This document shows, piece after piece, positions 51,623 to 64,000 of a stretch of 64,000 nt of DNA. Position numbers and translations under genes: made by a program. This DNA is from Formicarius rufipectus (lineage: Eukaryota > Chordata > Aves > Passeriformes > Formicariidae): contig VXAU01002492.1 of NCBI GenBank assembly GCA_013399695.1, forward strand, positions 755,854 through 819,853. Direction: 5' to 3'. Each line of letters opens with the position of its first letter. The first letter of the stretch is position 1. The notes under the pieces are model-generated. The model saw nothing but the letters and a program-made list of their open reading frames with translations. It was not told the DNA's origin and searched no databases.

Positions 51623-51800
51623 AGGATGGCTGTATTGATTCAGCCCCAGCATCCATCTGGCTCAGTTTTCTTTCTCCAACAGGGACCACAAGTGGATATC
51701 CAGGAAAAAATAAGAACAATCATATGACACCTTCCTTAATATTCCTCTTCCTTACAGCCTCTGACCCTTCTTTGACTCAAGAAGTCTTCTGGGGCTGGTG
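51623..51800. mobile_element. Old amniote interspersed repeat (probably CR1/L3-related)
   Basis: The segment around ggatggctgtattgattcag, catccatctggctcag, tctccaacagggacca and ccaggaaaaaataagaacaa resembles a repeat I know from bird and turtle genomes with the core tccatctagcccagtatcct...gtggcca...gaataagaaca. Similarity continues weakly to about 51800. The family name and orientation are uncertain because no library search was possible. Confidence 0.6.
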
Positions 51801-52929
51801 TGGTTTGCTCATTTAGTAACCCACAAGAAATCTCCTTCAATTCCTGCCTGGTGTCCTGCACCCACAGGAGGCTGTGCATCCACAACATTCAATAAGCATT
51901 TCCACACATCTACAAGCTGTGGTGAGAGGAACTATTTTATTCGGTCTCTTTTGGCTCTCACTGCCATTAACTTTCTTCCACAGCCCCTTGCTCTCATCTT
52001 CAAAAAAATATGGGTCTTTATTCTTGTTTTCCACTTCAGCCATAACCGTGTAGTCCCTCATGCCCCTGGAGCTGCTTTAGTTTGGAGACCCTCAGCTTGC
52101 CCAGCAGTACCTTGGATGGAAACCATTCCATACCTTCAGTCACACTCTCTTCCCTGAAAGCTTCTCAGGTTTAACAAATCCTTTCTGAAGGGAGGAATGC
52201 AGCTGTGCAGCCTCTGAAAACCTGGATAACCCACACACTGATCCAATCAGGACCTGCCCTGCTTTATTCTTAGAGCAAGATTGAAGGAGTACCTCATATT
52301 TGGGGCACTCTTGACTGCTGCCAAACACTAGGCTGGTGGTTTCACTACTACTTGGCATAACCTCAATTTGTCAGGAGAATTCTGGGTTTTTTCATCTGAT
52401 TTGTTTTAACAGTCAGGTATTTGGGAACTTGCCATGTGGAAAACATCTGAATTTTTCACTCTTTTGTTCCCTTTTAGCTTTCGTTTCACAGTCTCCATTG
52501 ATTTATCCTCTGACTGAAATTAAACCCAGATGTATTTTCCTCTTGCAACTAAAGTAAGAATGGACAAAAGAGAAGGCAAGAAATTCTAGGCTTACTTTTG
52601 ACAGTTCTTGTTTCTAAGGGCATTTCCTCAGAGCTCCCCACCCAGGTGTCAGCCCCATTGTCACAGATGGAAATATGCATTTAAGGACCATTAAACAAAA
52701 CATTTATTCCAAATGTCTGGTAATTACAGAGCCACCTGTGCAAAGCAACTCCACAAAGACACACTGTGGAGCTCAGCAGCTCTGATATTTCCATGGTGAG
52801 ACAGGACACAGAGTGACTAGAACATGATGGGAATGCAACTCCAGAGTTTCCAAAGACAGAACTTTCTTCGGCTGCTTCTTAACAATGTGGGTTTTTTACA
52901 ATGTTAACCTTGATACAGTTTACAAGTTC
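51801..52929. other. Unique non-coding stretch
   Basis: I see no gene and no named repeat. Confidence 0.55.
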
Positions 52930-53141
52930 TTTCAGGAAGAATTTCTTCACTGAAGGGGTTCTCAGGCAATGGAAGGGGCTGCCCAGGGAGGTGGTGGAGT
53001 CTCAGTCTTGGAGGTGTCCAAGGCAGGACTCGCAGTGGCACTCAGAGCTCTGGGCTGAGGGACAGGGTGGGCATCGGGCACAGGGTGGGCTCCATAACCT
53101 TGGAGGTCTTTTCCAACCTTAATGATTCTGGGATTCTGTGA
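52930..53141 (+). mobile_element. CR1 LINE 3' fragment, short
   Basis: It starts at ttcaggaagaatttcttcac and continues through aggggctgcccagggaggtg, ctcagagctctgggctgagg, gacagggtgggcatcgggca and cttggaggtcttttccaacc, ending aatgattctgggattctgtg. It is the same subgroup as the copies at 7296 and 25738, with a stronger 5' truncation. Confidence 0.95.
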
Positions 53142-53764
53142 CCAGGAGAATCAAAATTAAATTTTCAACTACAAAGCTGCACCCTGGAGGAACAAACCAA
53201 TGAGGTATTATATATAAAAGCTCTCTGTAAAAAAAAAATCTTGAAGATTGCGAAGTCATAAACCAGGAATCCTCGACTAAACCAGAAGAACCAGTTAGCA
53301 TGGACTTCCCATGAATGTGCAATTCCATGGCTGCTAAAGCCAATAGCACTTGGTGCCTTGTTGGCCCTTTCTCTCTTTCATGTCCAACAATTCCAGGTCC
53401 ATGTTCTACAACAAGAGCGACACTTCTCTGCACATGAACACACTGTACATGGTACTTTGAACCCTTCAGCCCTCAGTGTGTCCTAAATAGCTACGCAGGG
53501 TGCCTCCTGCTCCCCCTGCTCTCTGGAGGGACACTGCCCAGGCTGTGACTCCCTTTGGAGCCCGAGCTCAGCCCAGTCAATGCTGTAACTCTACCTGGCA
53601 ATGAGGTGAGGAAACGTCCCTCTCTGCATCCCACTCCCTGCACTGGATCTGCTCCAACATGTGAGGTTTTTGGTTAGTGCCTCTGTTTAAGGTGGTGAGA
53701 CATGACACGCTTCAACAAGAGCTTGGGAAAGGGTGGATTTCAGTAAGAAAAAGAGTCTAGTTGC

Positions 53765-53768
<4 letters not shown>

Positions 53769-53802
<34 letters not shown>

Positions 53803-53819
53803 CAAAAAAAAAAAAAAAA
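53769..53819. repeat. Poly-A tract (A32-CCC-A16)
   Basis: Two long A runs separated by CCC, seen directly. There is no transposon body beside it to which it could serve as a tail. Confidence 0.95.
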
Positions 53820-53858
53820 GGCAAAAAAACCTCCAAAAGATAATTAAAAAAGCAAAGA

Positions 53859-53877
53859 TAATTAATTAATTAATTTA
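53859..53877. repeat. (TTAA)n microsatellite
   Basis: Alternating TTAA units, about four and a half copies. Confidence 0.85.
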
Positions 53878-56800
53878 GTAAACAAGCAAGTAGCAAAACC
53901 CTCATTCTGCAATGAAGAGAAAGAACATGGAGATGTATTTGAGAAGCTTGTGAGCTTCCCCTGATGCTAGGGACACTATAAACAGTTTCAATTAATACCA
54001 TTTAGAGATTCACTTCAGTTGATTTCAGAAGAATGGGCCCACTTTCCATAAGTGACTAATGGAGCTGACATTTGTAAACCATTATAGACCCCAAATTCTA
54101 ATCACCATTTCTTCCACAAAAAGCTTTTTCATCCAGCTAAACTAGGCTGACTCCAAAAGTACATTTTAGAATGATAATTAATTCAATGCCAAATGTGCCT
54201 GCAGTAAAAATACCTTTAGGGAATGAGCACATAATAGGGTGTGTAGCTTTTAAATAAGCTGTCCACAGGGCTATGCCAATTTAAACAAATTAAAATAATT
54301 GTCAGTATGCTAGGTATGGAAATATCCTTTTTGTAAAGCTGCTGTGGAATGCCCTGGAGGCTTGGGTGGCATAGCGAGGCTGCCCGATAGATCCAGGCAC
54401 TTAGACAGCCTCTGTCCAGCTTCACAGGAATATCCTCAGGTGTTCTGGTGCATTCAATGGTGTTGATATAATGACATAATCCAGGGTTTTTTTTCCAGGC
54501 AGATGTATGTTGAGTCAAACAAACCCTTTGGAAGGGAGAGAGTCCATACCAGAGTACTCAAACACAGATTTCTTCCACTGCCCTCCCTGGTTATCTCGCT
54601 CATATATTCATATTCAGTATTTCTCCACCCAGAAAAGTGTACTCAAAAAGGAAAAGGCAGAGGCCAAAAGTGACCCTTGAAATGTTTGTAAGTGACAACA
54701 GATCCAGAACCTGGGCTGCATCTGAACTTCCCCTGCCTCTGTGTAACTGGATCAATGTGTTTGAGGTGGCACTGCTATACTTTGCTGACCCATCCCTGCT
54801 ATCAGGGCTGGCTGGGACAGTTCCAATTTCAGCACTCTCAGGCAGTCAGTGCTCATTGATGCCCTGGGAGTTCTCCTAATAAGCAGCAATTTTTAGGCCA
54901 TTGCAGAACTGTGATCTTATGCTGCTCTTTTTGAGCACCAGCCTTTAGACTGTTGTTACCACCTTAGATCAATACCCAGAACTGGACCCCACACGCCCTT
55001 GTGAAAAGGAAAACTGAATTCCTCTCAGCCTTTAGTCCAGCAGACAGGGATCAAGATCTGGCCCAGCATGGTCAGCTTTTCAAAGACTAAAACACCACAC
55101 AGAGGAATATTTTCCTCCCACAATTTTGATTCCTGAAAATATTTAGGTGAATGTGTGATTTTGTGCAAACCTTATAGAGATTCATGTAAAACAGACAACT
55201 GGACAAATAGGACAAAAAAAAAATTCTGCAGGTTTTCAGCAGCACCACAGATCATCAGTGTCATCCTTAATTTGCTTCAAAAGATGCAGAAGTATCAACA
55301 GAATAATATGAGCATTTTCCACCTGCTGCTGGTGGAAGAAATAACATCCAAGTGATCCAGAATTAACAGCTCTAAGAAATTAAATCCTTTGGGAGAGGGA
55401 GCAGAGTATTTTTCTATTCTAATCTAACATGTTTTGCTGAATACCAGATTATATAATGACCTCTAACCCAGAAAAGATTTCATATCCCAGATGGAATACC
55501 ATTAGTCATATTTTTCATTTCCAAGCTTACAGGAAGATAAAGGAATTTTATTCTATTGTATATTAAGATTGAGTATATAATGGTTTATTAGAAAAACAGA
55601 AACTAAAAATTAATCACAACACTCTCAAACAAGGACATTTGGAATTGCTTTCCAAAGCCTAAGAAAAACAAAGAAACAGAGTCTCCCTTAATCAAATCTC
55701 ATGGAGAAAGAATATCTACAAAGTTAGTATTTCTGTTTCAGATATACTGAAGAAGTTACTATATTTAGCAGGTCAAGGTATCCTGAAGGGAAGAAAGAGA
55801 TCATCTAAAAGGTAGGAACAGATGTGGCCATTGGCTCCCAAGCTCTCTAATATTTGTGTTTCACTGTCTGCCCCAGCTCACAGCTCCAGATACAAACCCA
55901 GTCATCAGTGTGCTCATCCAAATCCTTCTGTACCTCAGAATGTTTCTGGTCACATATTCAAATTTAAATCCATTTTGACTTCAACTACTTCTAGACAGTA
56001 CCTTTGACTAAGTGCTATGCTCATATCAAGCATTTCAGTAAGGGGCAGTGGTCACAATGCACTGCACCCCCATGATTCTTTCCTTCCTGCCCATGAAGAT
56101 GTGCTGTTTGATTTTATAATATTTTCATGCCATGCCAGGCACCCATTTCTTTCACTGCCACAATGTTTTCAACTTTATAAAATAAAGTCTCAAGGTAAAA
56201 GTGTGGCAAACATTTGTTTATTTGGTTACTGGAAAAAAAAATAAAAGCATTTATGCATATGTCTCAGCACATGAAAAACGCCTAGATAGGGATGTGTGAA
56301 AACCTTTAGAACAGCTAACTGAAAAAAATCTATTGGAAAACCAAAAATTGTTGGGCCAAAAAATACTGAAACTTTAGATACATTCTCTCCTTTCTTACAG
56401 AAAGATGGGGGGAATCTTGCAATAAAAACTCTAAAAGGTTTCCTCTCCTGCCCCCTAAAAAATTTTCCTCCATCTGCTCATCATGGACCCCCCACCAGGA
56501 GACCACCTTCACCAGGCATTGCAGAGAAGAGGCTGAGGAAGACCCTGAACACAACATTTCAGGAGTCTTTGCATTTGGCCATCCTGAAGCACCAGCTGTG
56601 CCCACCTTCCCCTAATGCAGCAGAGCTGGAGAGGGAGAGGTTTTTCTCGTGGCTACTCCGGGTGCTCCTGTGCAGGGCTGTGTGTTGTCTGGGCTTATTT
56701 CTGCCAGCATTATTTAATTTCAGAAGCACAGACAGCAGTGTGCATTTACCAAATGGGAGCTTATTAGAAGGAAGTCTTTTTGTTTAATAATAGGCCCACT

Positions 56801-57928
56801 ACTTTTTGATGGGCGTGGGGGGATTAGACATTTAGCATTTCCTCTGAAGCAGAGCCTTTGAAAAAGGTGTTAGATATAAGGCTTGGCAAAAAGAATAGAC
56901 AGCAAATAATGCAACAGGGAATTATTTTCTAAGATAACACTAAAATTTGCCACGTGGTACTTTTTTGTTTTACAAGCATATGCTTAAATGCAAAAGGGAA
57001 GTGGAAAGATCAGAGGAGATACAAAACCTGATGGTTTTAACTCACCTTGCAGTTCTTTGAAAGCTGGCAGGCAAATTGACTTCTGTGACAAAGAACTCTG
57101 CAGGTGCTTCACGTCAGACTTCACAGAGCAACGCCCTGTCTGTCCCACTTACAGTCAAATGGGACCCACGGGATGTCCTTCACCAAGTGCACCAGGACCA
57201 TCCCTCTGTCCTGGCAGGAAGGGAAGGAATTTCAGCAGCTGAGAACCCAATTCTTCACCATCTGCTAAACAGTTCCTAATAAAGAAAGTGTCACGCTTAT
57301 TTTTTTTTCCCTTTGTCTTTTGTTCTTCCATCAAATCAAAATGTTTAGTGAGAAACCTCTCTTGGAGGAGATGCTGAAATCCCTGTTTGGAATCGGCTGG
57401 AATTGTCATCTCATTGACAACAATGGGAATTTTGCTTTTTCTCTTCAGCAGTCTGAGAATTCCACAAAACTTATTTCTTTAGAACATATTCCATCACTTC
57501 TAAAAAAATTATTTATATGGCATTTAATATATTGCATTAAATTTTATGATCTCAGAGAATTTACACAGCCTCATCCTAATAAAATGGTTTCTTTTAATGC
57601 AAGTGAGCATATGAATTTTATGCAGATCATTAATGTCTGTCATTTTCAAAATGGTTAATAAATTCAACTAAAAAATAAACCCCAAATCAACCCCTGGCTA
57701 AAAATGAAGCGTTAGTACCACTAAATATTCTGTGAATTCCAGGAGGCTGAGTTTCCACAGAAGAGAGAACGTTTTCAGCAGTATTTTCTCCATTAAGAAT
57801 ATGTTTCAAAAATGCAAACGTTCAGAGTCTTTGGCACTGTGGAAACATCCTTCCCTGTCTTCTCCAAGCGTTACCCTTCATGCTGAAAAAGGTCAGAGCT
57901 AATCCTCTCCCATGGATTGTTCTCTTTG

Positions 57929-58209
57929 CTATGGAGGGGGCCATCTGTGCAAAACAAAAAGCTCCAACTTCTGCTCCAGCTTAGCTTTTTCCTCGAGTTC
58001 TTCCTCAAGGACTATTCTGCCTCTTCCATCTGCAGCTGTGACCGAAACTCCAGTGCCTGCAGCTTCAAAGGAGACTTCTGCAAGCTTTGCCTCAAAGCTG
58101 TCGTGGAGGGGTAGTGCTTCTTGGCCCTGGAACTGTGCCACCTTAGAATGGGTTTAAGCACCTTTGCCCTCTGACCAACCTCCAGATTCATGCAAGCTGA
58201 TCTGCAGAA
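57929..58209 (-). pseudogene. Candidate frameshifted coiled-coil coding fragment
   Basis: On the minus strand one frame is open for 65 codons (58209 down to 58015) and ends with QALEFRSQLQMEEAE just before a TAG. In the next frame the text resumes at once with LEEELEEKAKLEQKLEL, then stops at 57929. Both halves have the Leu/Glu/Lys heptad character of a coiled coil, and a one-base change at about 58010-58016 would join the two registers. I do not recognise the parent gene. There are no convincing splice sites or poly-A tail. It could be a decayed retrocopy or exon, an exon with a sequencing indel, or chance in a Glu/Lys-biased stretch. The Ser/Pro-rich plus-strand frames here are shadows. Confidence 0.28.
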
Positions 58210-61200
58210 TTAGCCTAATAAGAGCTCAGCGTTCTGATGACCTCACACTTTCATCCCTGTGCTGTCAACTCCACTTGGACTGCTTTGCATGGGTAGAAGG
58301 ATGTCCTTTGCTCATCTGTGGTAAACAGGAGTGATTCCCTCTGCCTGATTGCTGGGATGCAATTTTTTCTCAATATCATACAATTTTTATGATGTGGTAA
58401 AAATTAAGGGTTTTTTTTTTCTCCTATAGATATGGTTCTACATTGTCACCTCTGGTGAACCTCAAAATGCATTAAAAAAGGCTTAGAAAAATGGCTTCTT
58501 CTGGAGAATACACAAGTCTGAGTAAATGTCTATGTATACAAAGTATTTCTGGAAATGAAAGTGGATGAATAAAATACACTAGAAAGAAAGAGAAATAGAA
58601 AGAGGATTAGCAGCAACCTTTTAGCTGTGAAGCTTTGGGATGCAGGAAAATTAAGGTTAGAGCAAAAATCCTGCTGAGTTAATATGTATGGAAAGATGAA
58701 AGCGAGAGGAGAAAGGGAGTGTGGCAAATGGGAGGGGGGAGAAGAGCTGCAAAAGGTCAAGTTGCATGCAGAAGAGGTGAGCACAGAATCAAAGGGTAGG
58801 AACCATATGAGCCAAATCAAAGCAGAAAGGAACCAGGGCTTGAAATAAGAACACTGATCATTTTGGAGATAGGTTATTGGATTAAACTGGAACAGTGTTA
58901 TCACCTTGTCCAAGGAACAAGAAATGAATTAAAAATACCTCGTACAGGAGGCTGTGGAGATGTATATTTCTTTTTGCCTTTTTTCATTAGTGAGGTGCCA
59001 GCTACTTCTGACTCTAATTTCTTTGGCTTTATTTGATAGAACAATAGGGCTTTTCTTTTCCATTTATGTTGATTTCCAGGACTCTTCAATTTATTCAGTG
59101 AATCATCACCTGTGTTGTTAATCACAAAAGGAAGTCACATTACTTTGAGTATCTGAATCTGACAGATACTGTGGCTAAATTTTTCAGAGGGACATGTGTG
59201 TTGAAGGAAGAAATTGATTAGTGCATGAACTAGTTCTCCAAGGAGAATTTGTGGCAGATGTCCTATTTTAGGAGTCTCAGTGCAGAGAAGCAATGCTAAA
59301 CTGACATGGGAATGAGCAAAGATTAACTAATCTTTTAGTTTTTGGGTTTTTTTTGCAGTGCAGCCGCACTTGAGAATTATGTTGCTTATTCCCTCAAAAT
59401 ACTTATTGCACTTAGAAAACCCTTCTGTACACCTACAAAACATTTCTAATTGCTTCCTTTTAAAGTCTGCCTCCTCATCCCTCTTTTTACTTTCATTGCA
59501 TACCCACTCTGGTGATGGAAAAGAAAAATATGAAAACTGAAGAGTCTTCAGATGCTTACAAGATTTTTAAAAATAATAATTGATCGTGGGGAAATCAGTG
59601 TTCCAAGGAGGACTTACCTAGATGGTAAGTGATTCTGAAGTCCTATTGCCACTTAAATTCAGACAGCAAGCAAAGGACTTCAAAAGGAATTGGATCAGGC
59701 TACGTGATCTCCATTTCGTGTGAGCTACACCAGCTGTATTTGTAAGAACAAAAAAAAAAAAAAAACAAAAAACAAAACAAAAAAAAAACAAACAAAACAA
59801 AAAAACAAAACAAAAAAAAACAAAACAAACAAAAAAAAACAAAAACAAAAACAAAAAAGAACAGGTCTATAATACCTAGACTTTTATTGTCTGAAAAACA
59901 CTATTGGCCCTTTCATCTCTGTAGATTTATATTCAGCAATACCTTTCTTTAAGCTATGCAAGAAAAGCAAATACATTATTAAATATTCAGCTCTGACATT
60001 AGCTTCACTGAAAGGGACAAATTTTTGATGCACTGTAATAGTTACAGCGGCTCATTAGGGCTTTGGAAAGGAGGGCAGAGCTGCTCTTGCTCCTTCTCTT
60101 AAAAATTTGGATCAGACAGTCCCTGCCATGTTCTGCAGCTCTGGATATTGGCTGTGAATGTGCTGCTCTGGTCACTGCACAGGCACGATGGAAGCCTGAG
60201 AAAGCATGGCAGGAGGATTCTCACAAACACTGGGCTTTAATCACCGCTTGTGTTCCCACTGATTAGAGCAAAGTGTATGAAGCCTATTAGTCAGCAGCCC
60301 TCCAAGCAATTGCTTTTGATTCCAAACAGAGAAAACTGTGTAAAATCTGCCTTTAAAAGCAGGCCCAGCTGACTCTGAACACTCTCCTCATGTCTTAAAA
60401 ATGTCCCACTAGTTCCTTCCTTCAACGTGACTCTGGAGAGCTTTAAAGTCTGAGGAACATCAAAAAAAGGAGGTGCACAAGCTGCGTTTTTAGTGCTTGC
60501 CAACAATACATCCCAAATCAGACTGTTATCCTTATTCCACATGAACACAGAGCTAATTGGACAAGAAGAAGGAAAGGAAGTCTTTAACAGGCTGTCATAT
60601 TAACAGAGGATTTACACAGCAGACCTAAGCCTTCAGGAATCACTTCCATCCATAAGGCCAGACCTATATTCATCTTCTAACTGCTTCAATCTCCTACATC
60701 GCTGTCAGTGACACAGAGTCAGGTTTTGGTTTTACCTTCACTGCAGGGACAGCTCAAAACGAAGACTGCCAACTTCAACTTCTTGTCGTCCTCCATCCAA
60801 CTGTCTTCTCCCAAACAGCAGCCCTTGGCTCAGTGGCGCACCACTGTTGGAAGCAGGGGAAACGAGGCCATGTCCTCTGGGGTTGGGTTTGGTGCTGATG
60901 TGACATGGCACGTGCCAGAGGGTCGGGGGTGATGTCAGGACACACGACCACCCTTGGACTCCAAGGTCAGTCAGGCACCACGCCATAGAGCAACAGGGGG
61001 TCAAACAAGAAAATGAATTCTCCTAAAAAGAGTCACTGCTTTGCTCAATAACACTCTCTCTCAATATTTTTCTAAAGATAAACTGGTACCTTGTGCTTAT
61101 TTCAGGGAGTGGTGAAAGGTTGTTGCTCAATTATCTTGGATAAGCTGAATTGATTTGGATGCTTTGGGAAATGCTCCTGTAAAGCTGATCCATGCTGGCA

Positions 61201-61723
61201 TGTGGAGACCATGGAGAACTGCACATCAGCAGTTTTCCTTCTGGAAGGTACTGGCTTATTTTGCTTACAAAACTGTGCACTCATGATATACATTTAAGCC
61301 ATTAAGGAATAAAAAACTACTGAAGTTCCACTGCCTCTCATAATATATATTACCAGGATAGCAATTCCTTAATGGCTTTACCTTAGCACTAATGAATAAT
61401 TTGCCTATCAATAAAAATCCCATTCAAATAATGAAGCATCAAGAAATTTTAGATTTTGATCTCTAGATCAAGGAAATCTCAGCTACCTGTAGAATAGAAC
61501 AAGACTCCGTCTGAACTGAAAATAACTGGTTTATAATGAGACCTAGAAAATGTATGTCCAGAGTCCATTGCATGGTACCATTCTGGGTTGCTTTGAATTT
61601 TTTTTTCTGGTGATCACCTTGAATTATTGTTTTTGTTCTGTAAAAAACTTCAGAAATACAAAGCCTTCAAAACTTGGCCTCATTTTGACCTTGTGTGACA
61701 AAACACTTAAAAGCATTTCCAGG
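58210..61723. other. Unique non-coding stretch
   Basis: I see no gene and no named transposon. It contains the A/C-only tract at 59747. Confidence 0.5.
59747..59858. repeat. 112-bp A/C-only simple repeat
   Basis: Every base on the plus strand is A or C, as A runs of varying length separated by single C. It has the same type and strand bias as the tract at 40408. Confidence 0.95.
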
Positions 61724-62121
61724 AGTCCCTCTGCTCTGGAGACAGGCTGGGAGAGCTGGGGGTGCTCATCTGGAGATGAGAAGGCTCCAGGGAGATCTGA
61801 GAGCCCCTTCCAGTGCCTAAAAGGGCTCCAGGAGAGCTGGAGAGAGACTTGGGAGAAGGGGTGGAGTGACGGGACACAGGGAATGGCCTTAATCTGAAAG
61901 AGAGCAGGGTTAGGTTAGATATAAAGAAGAAATCCTTCCCTGGGAGAGTGGGCAGGCCCTGGCACAGGTTGGGCAGAGAAGCTGTGGCTGCCCCATCCCT
62001 GGAAGTGTCCAGGGCCAGGTCGGACGGGGCTTGGAGCAACCTGGGATAGTGGAAGGTGTTCCTGAGATGCCCTTTAAGGTCTCTTCCAATCCAAAACATT
62101 CCACAACGTGATTCTGTGAAA
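61724..62121 (+). mobile_element. CR1 LINE 3' fragment
   Basis: About 400 bases in CR1 order: caggctgggagagctggggg, atgagaaggctccagggaga, ataaagaagaaatccttccc, gggcaggccctggcacaggt, agctgtggctgccccatccc, gcttggagcaacctgggata and cctttaaggtctcttccaat, with the tail gtgattctgtga. Same subgroup as the copies at 9520 and 18338, but with a longer 5' extent. There is no intact ORF; minus-strand frames over it are antisense by-products. Confidence 0.95.
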
Positions 62122-64000
62122 TGTGAGTTATCTGCTCAACATCTCCCTGCCTTGCATTGCCAAAAAAAATGACAATCTCCATGATGAAAGTTTTTCCTGT
62201 TGTTAAAGATTTGGTGCTTGTATAATTAAATTCCTTGAACTCCTTAGGTGGCATCAAGGTTTGTAGTCCATAGAGACAAATGAAAGGCAAACACACTCTT
62301 AAATTCTTTAGCACTTTGTGGTGCAAGGTAACATTTTTCCCTCTACAGTCAAACACTGGCACTGATAGAATGTATCCTCTATTGTTTACTATACAAGGGA
62401 AAACATGTTTAGAAAAGGCTCTGAAATGCCATCTTTCTGAGTGTAAGCACACATGTAAAATCAATACAAATTCAACACCCTGTTTTTTTGCAATTCAATA
62501 ATAATAATATTAAAACCATCTTTAAATGTCAAGGATGTTGGAAAAATTAAAGATAAAATTATAACAGCACTTCCTCCCCTGTGAAATAGTAATTCTTCCA
62601 CTAATCCTGTAAACAAAAGCACTTATTTAATTGTGCTCATCTGTTCTAGCAGTATTTTACTGCAAAGATGTCTCTGTAATAAGAATTAATTAAAATAAAC
62701 CATCTGTTTGGGAAAAAAAAAGTCAAAATAAAAAGTATATATAGCAAAGCCATGGGGTAAAAGGCTTTTCTCAGTAAAACCATTAGAATTTCCTTTGAAC
62801 AAGACCTTGGTTTAGTGTTTTTATGGTATAGGGCTATAATAGTGTGTACTGATATGGTCATTGAAAGTGCTGCAGGTGCTGGTGGTCATAGGCTTGTTTA
62901 TTTTAGATTTTAGGCCCAAAATCACCTCTGAGGAAAATAAAAGGAAAGAGTGCAAATGAACTCTGGGCGTGCAGGAAGGGGGTTCTGCTGAAGGACACCT
63001 CGAGTAACCTTCGAGGAGCTCCTGGAAGGTCTGTTGACAACAGGGAGGACCTGCCCCTCCTGCTGTTGGCACCGAGCCTGGTAAAACCCATGTTTTTACA
63101 ATGTGTAAACCCAATGTGTGAACCCCAGCCCTGTTTGTGACTGAAGGGAAATATCAAGATAAAGGGAGTGAAAGGACCAAAATGAAAATTCATAAAGGTC
63201 AGAATTATCAGCCCAACCTCAATTAATATAAAAACACACGTGCTCCTATTTTTCTCCAGGTGAACATCAGGTACCCACTCCCAACCAAAAGACCTGCTGT
63301 TAAACCTCTCCTTAACCTTTATGTTACATGCCTATATGTAGATTGCATTTATATTTTATATATTGCCCTTGAGATAAAGGAAGTGCAGTCCCTGTTTGAA
63401 TGAGATCGCAAATAAATACCATGTTAAGTAGGAACACTGAAAGAACCTCACTAGGACCTGCATAGAGATTTTTTTTTTCTTTAATTTATTTTTACTTTGC
63501 ATTTTTGTGGCAGAACAGTGGCTGCTATTTTGCATTGCTTCCATATATCCATGGGGAAGTCTGTTTCCTCTGCTATTTGTCCTTCTTTTCTGAGCTTCAA
63601 ATTGGAGGGAAATGAACAACTTAATTTTCAGGAACCCTCTCACCTCTTAGAATTTCAGATTTGTCTTTGTTTTCACAGACTCTTGTAGTTTGCTGCAAGG
63701 GTAGCTATCAAAAATAAAAATCAAAAAGTAACCAAATCCTTATGACCCCCACTATGTATTACAGAACAAGCATAGAGGTTAGATATAAATACTTTTAACA
63801 TTAGAACTAAACAACACAGTATTTCTGCATCTCTGGTGGCAACACTGCATTTTTACAGCGTTTTCAGCATCATGTGCTGAATGAACTTTGAAACAGAGAA
63901 ATATTTTTAAATTATAGGATATGTATCTCTACCAGCCCAATTATACGTGAGTTTTCATGAGAGAAATATTTGTCTTGTATTAAAAAGGAAGAACTTCCAC
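62122..64000. other. Unique AT-rich non-coding stretch to window end
   Basis: I see no gene. It has short A and T runs only. Nothing marks an exon or repeat boundary at the window end. Confidence 0.55.

Larger units (their letters stand above)
53142..57928. other. Unique non-coding stretch with poly-A repeat
   Basis: I see no gene. It contains the A-rich repeat at 53769-53819 and a short (TTAA)n at 53859-53877. The piece 57470-57660 is very AT-rich and repeat-free. Confidence 0.5.

Noticed and set aside
57155..57300. GC-richer stretch ending in AATAAAG, possible LTR or gene 3' end
   Set aside because: No terminal TG...CA structure, poly-A run or coding sequence accompanies it.

Overview
This window looks like a gene-poor stretch of a bird genome, most likely a songbird. 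It is either intergenic desert or the inside of a very large intron. Two things point to a bird. First, there are eleven 5'-truncated copies of the CR1 LINE retrotransposon, several ending in the diagnostic tail of attctgtgat/attctatgat units. Second, there is a solo endogenous-retrovirus LTR with TGTCCTGGTT-type ends and a perfect 5-bp target duplication. The rest is AT-rich sequence with no bacterial-style coding density, ribosome binding sites or operons. I recognise no intact protein-coding gene, rRNA, tRNA or microRNA. The open reading frames present are short, overlap on both strands, and are explained by chance, by CR1 sequence or by A/C-rich simple repeats.

Layout. 1-7.3 kb is unique AT-rich sequence. 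7.3-9.8 kb holds two CR1 pieces in opposite orientations. Around 13.4 kb is a probable ancient tRNA-derived SINE (MIR-like) with overlapping palindromes. 14.3-14.8 kb is the only CpG-island-like block and the best promoter candidate, followed at 15.9 kb by an exon-like acceptor plus short open frame. 16.49-16.79 kb is a 297-bp T-free tract containing an uninterrupted run of 101 A. 18.3 and 25.7 kb hold further CR1 copies, with mostly unique sequence between. 26-34 kb is largely unique and very AT-rich. 34.4-37.7 kb is a transposon cluster: the solo LTR and three CR1 copies of different types. At 39.6 kb a polyadenylation-signal-like end runs into poly-A and one undetermined base (N). A 197-bp A/C-only tract lies at 40.4 kb, and a CR1 tail scrap at 42.2 kb. 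42-51 kb is unique, with a perfect 12-bp hairpin at 50.8 kb. 51.6 kb is an old amniote-type interspersed repeat. 52.9 and 61.7 kb are CR1 copies. At 57.9-58.2 kb the minus strand carries a coiled-coil-like reading frame that seems broken by a frameshift, a weak pseudogene or retrocopy candidate. 59.7 kb is another A/C-only tract.

There is no pathway or operon to describe. The window's interest lies in the CpG island, the strand-asymmetric A/C tracts, the datable transposon insertions and the possible broken coding fragment. Repeat-family names were assigned by eye from remembered consensus sequences and were not checked against a database.
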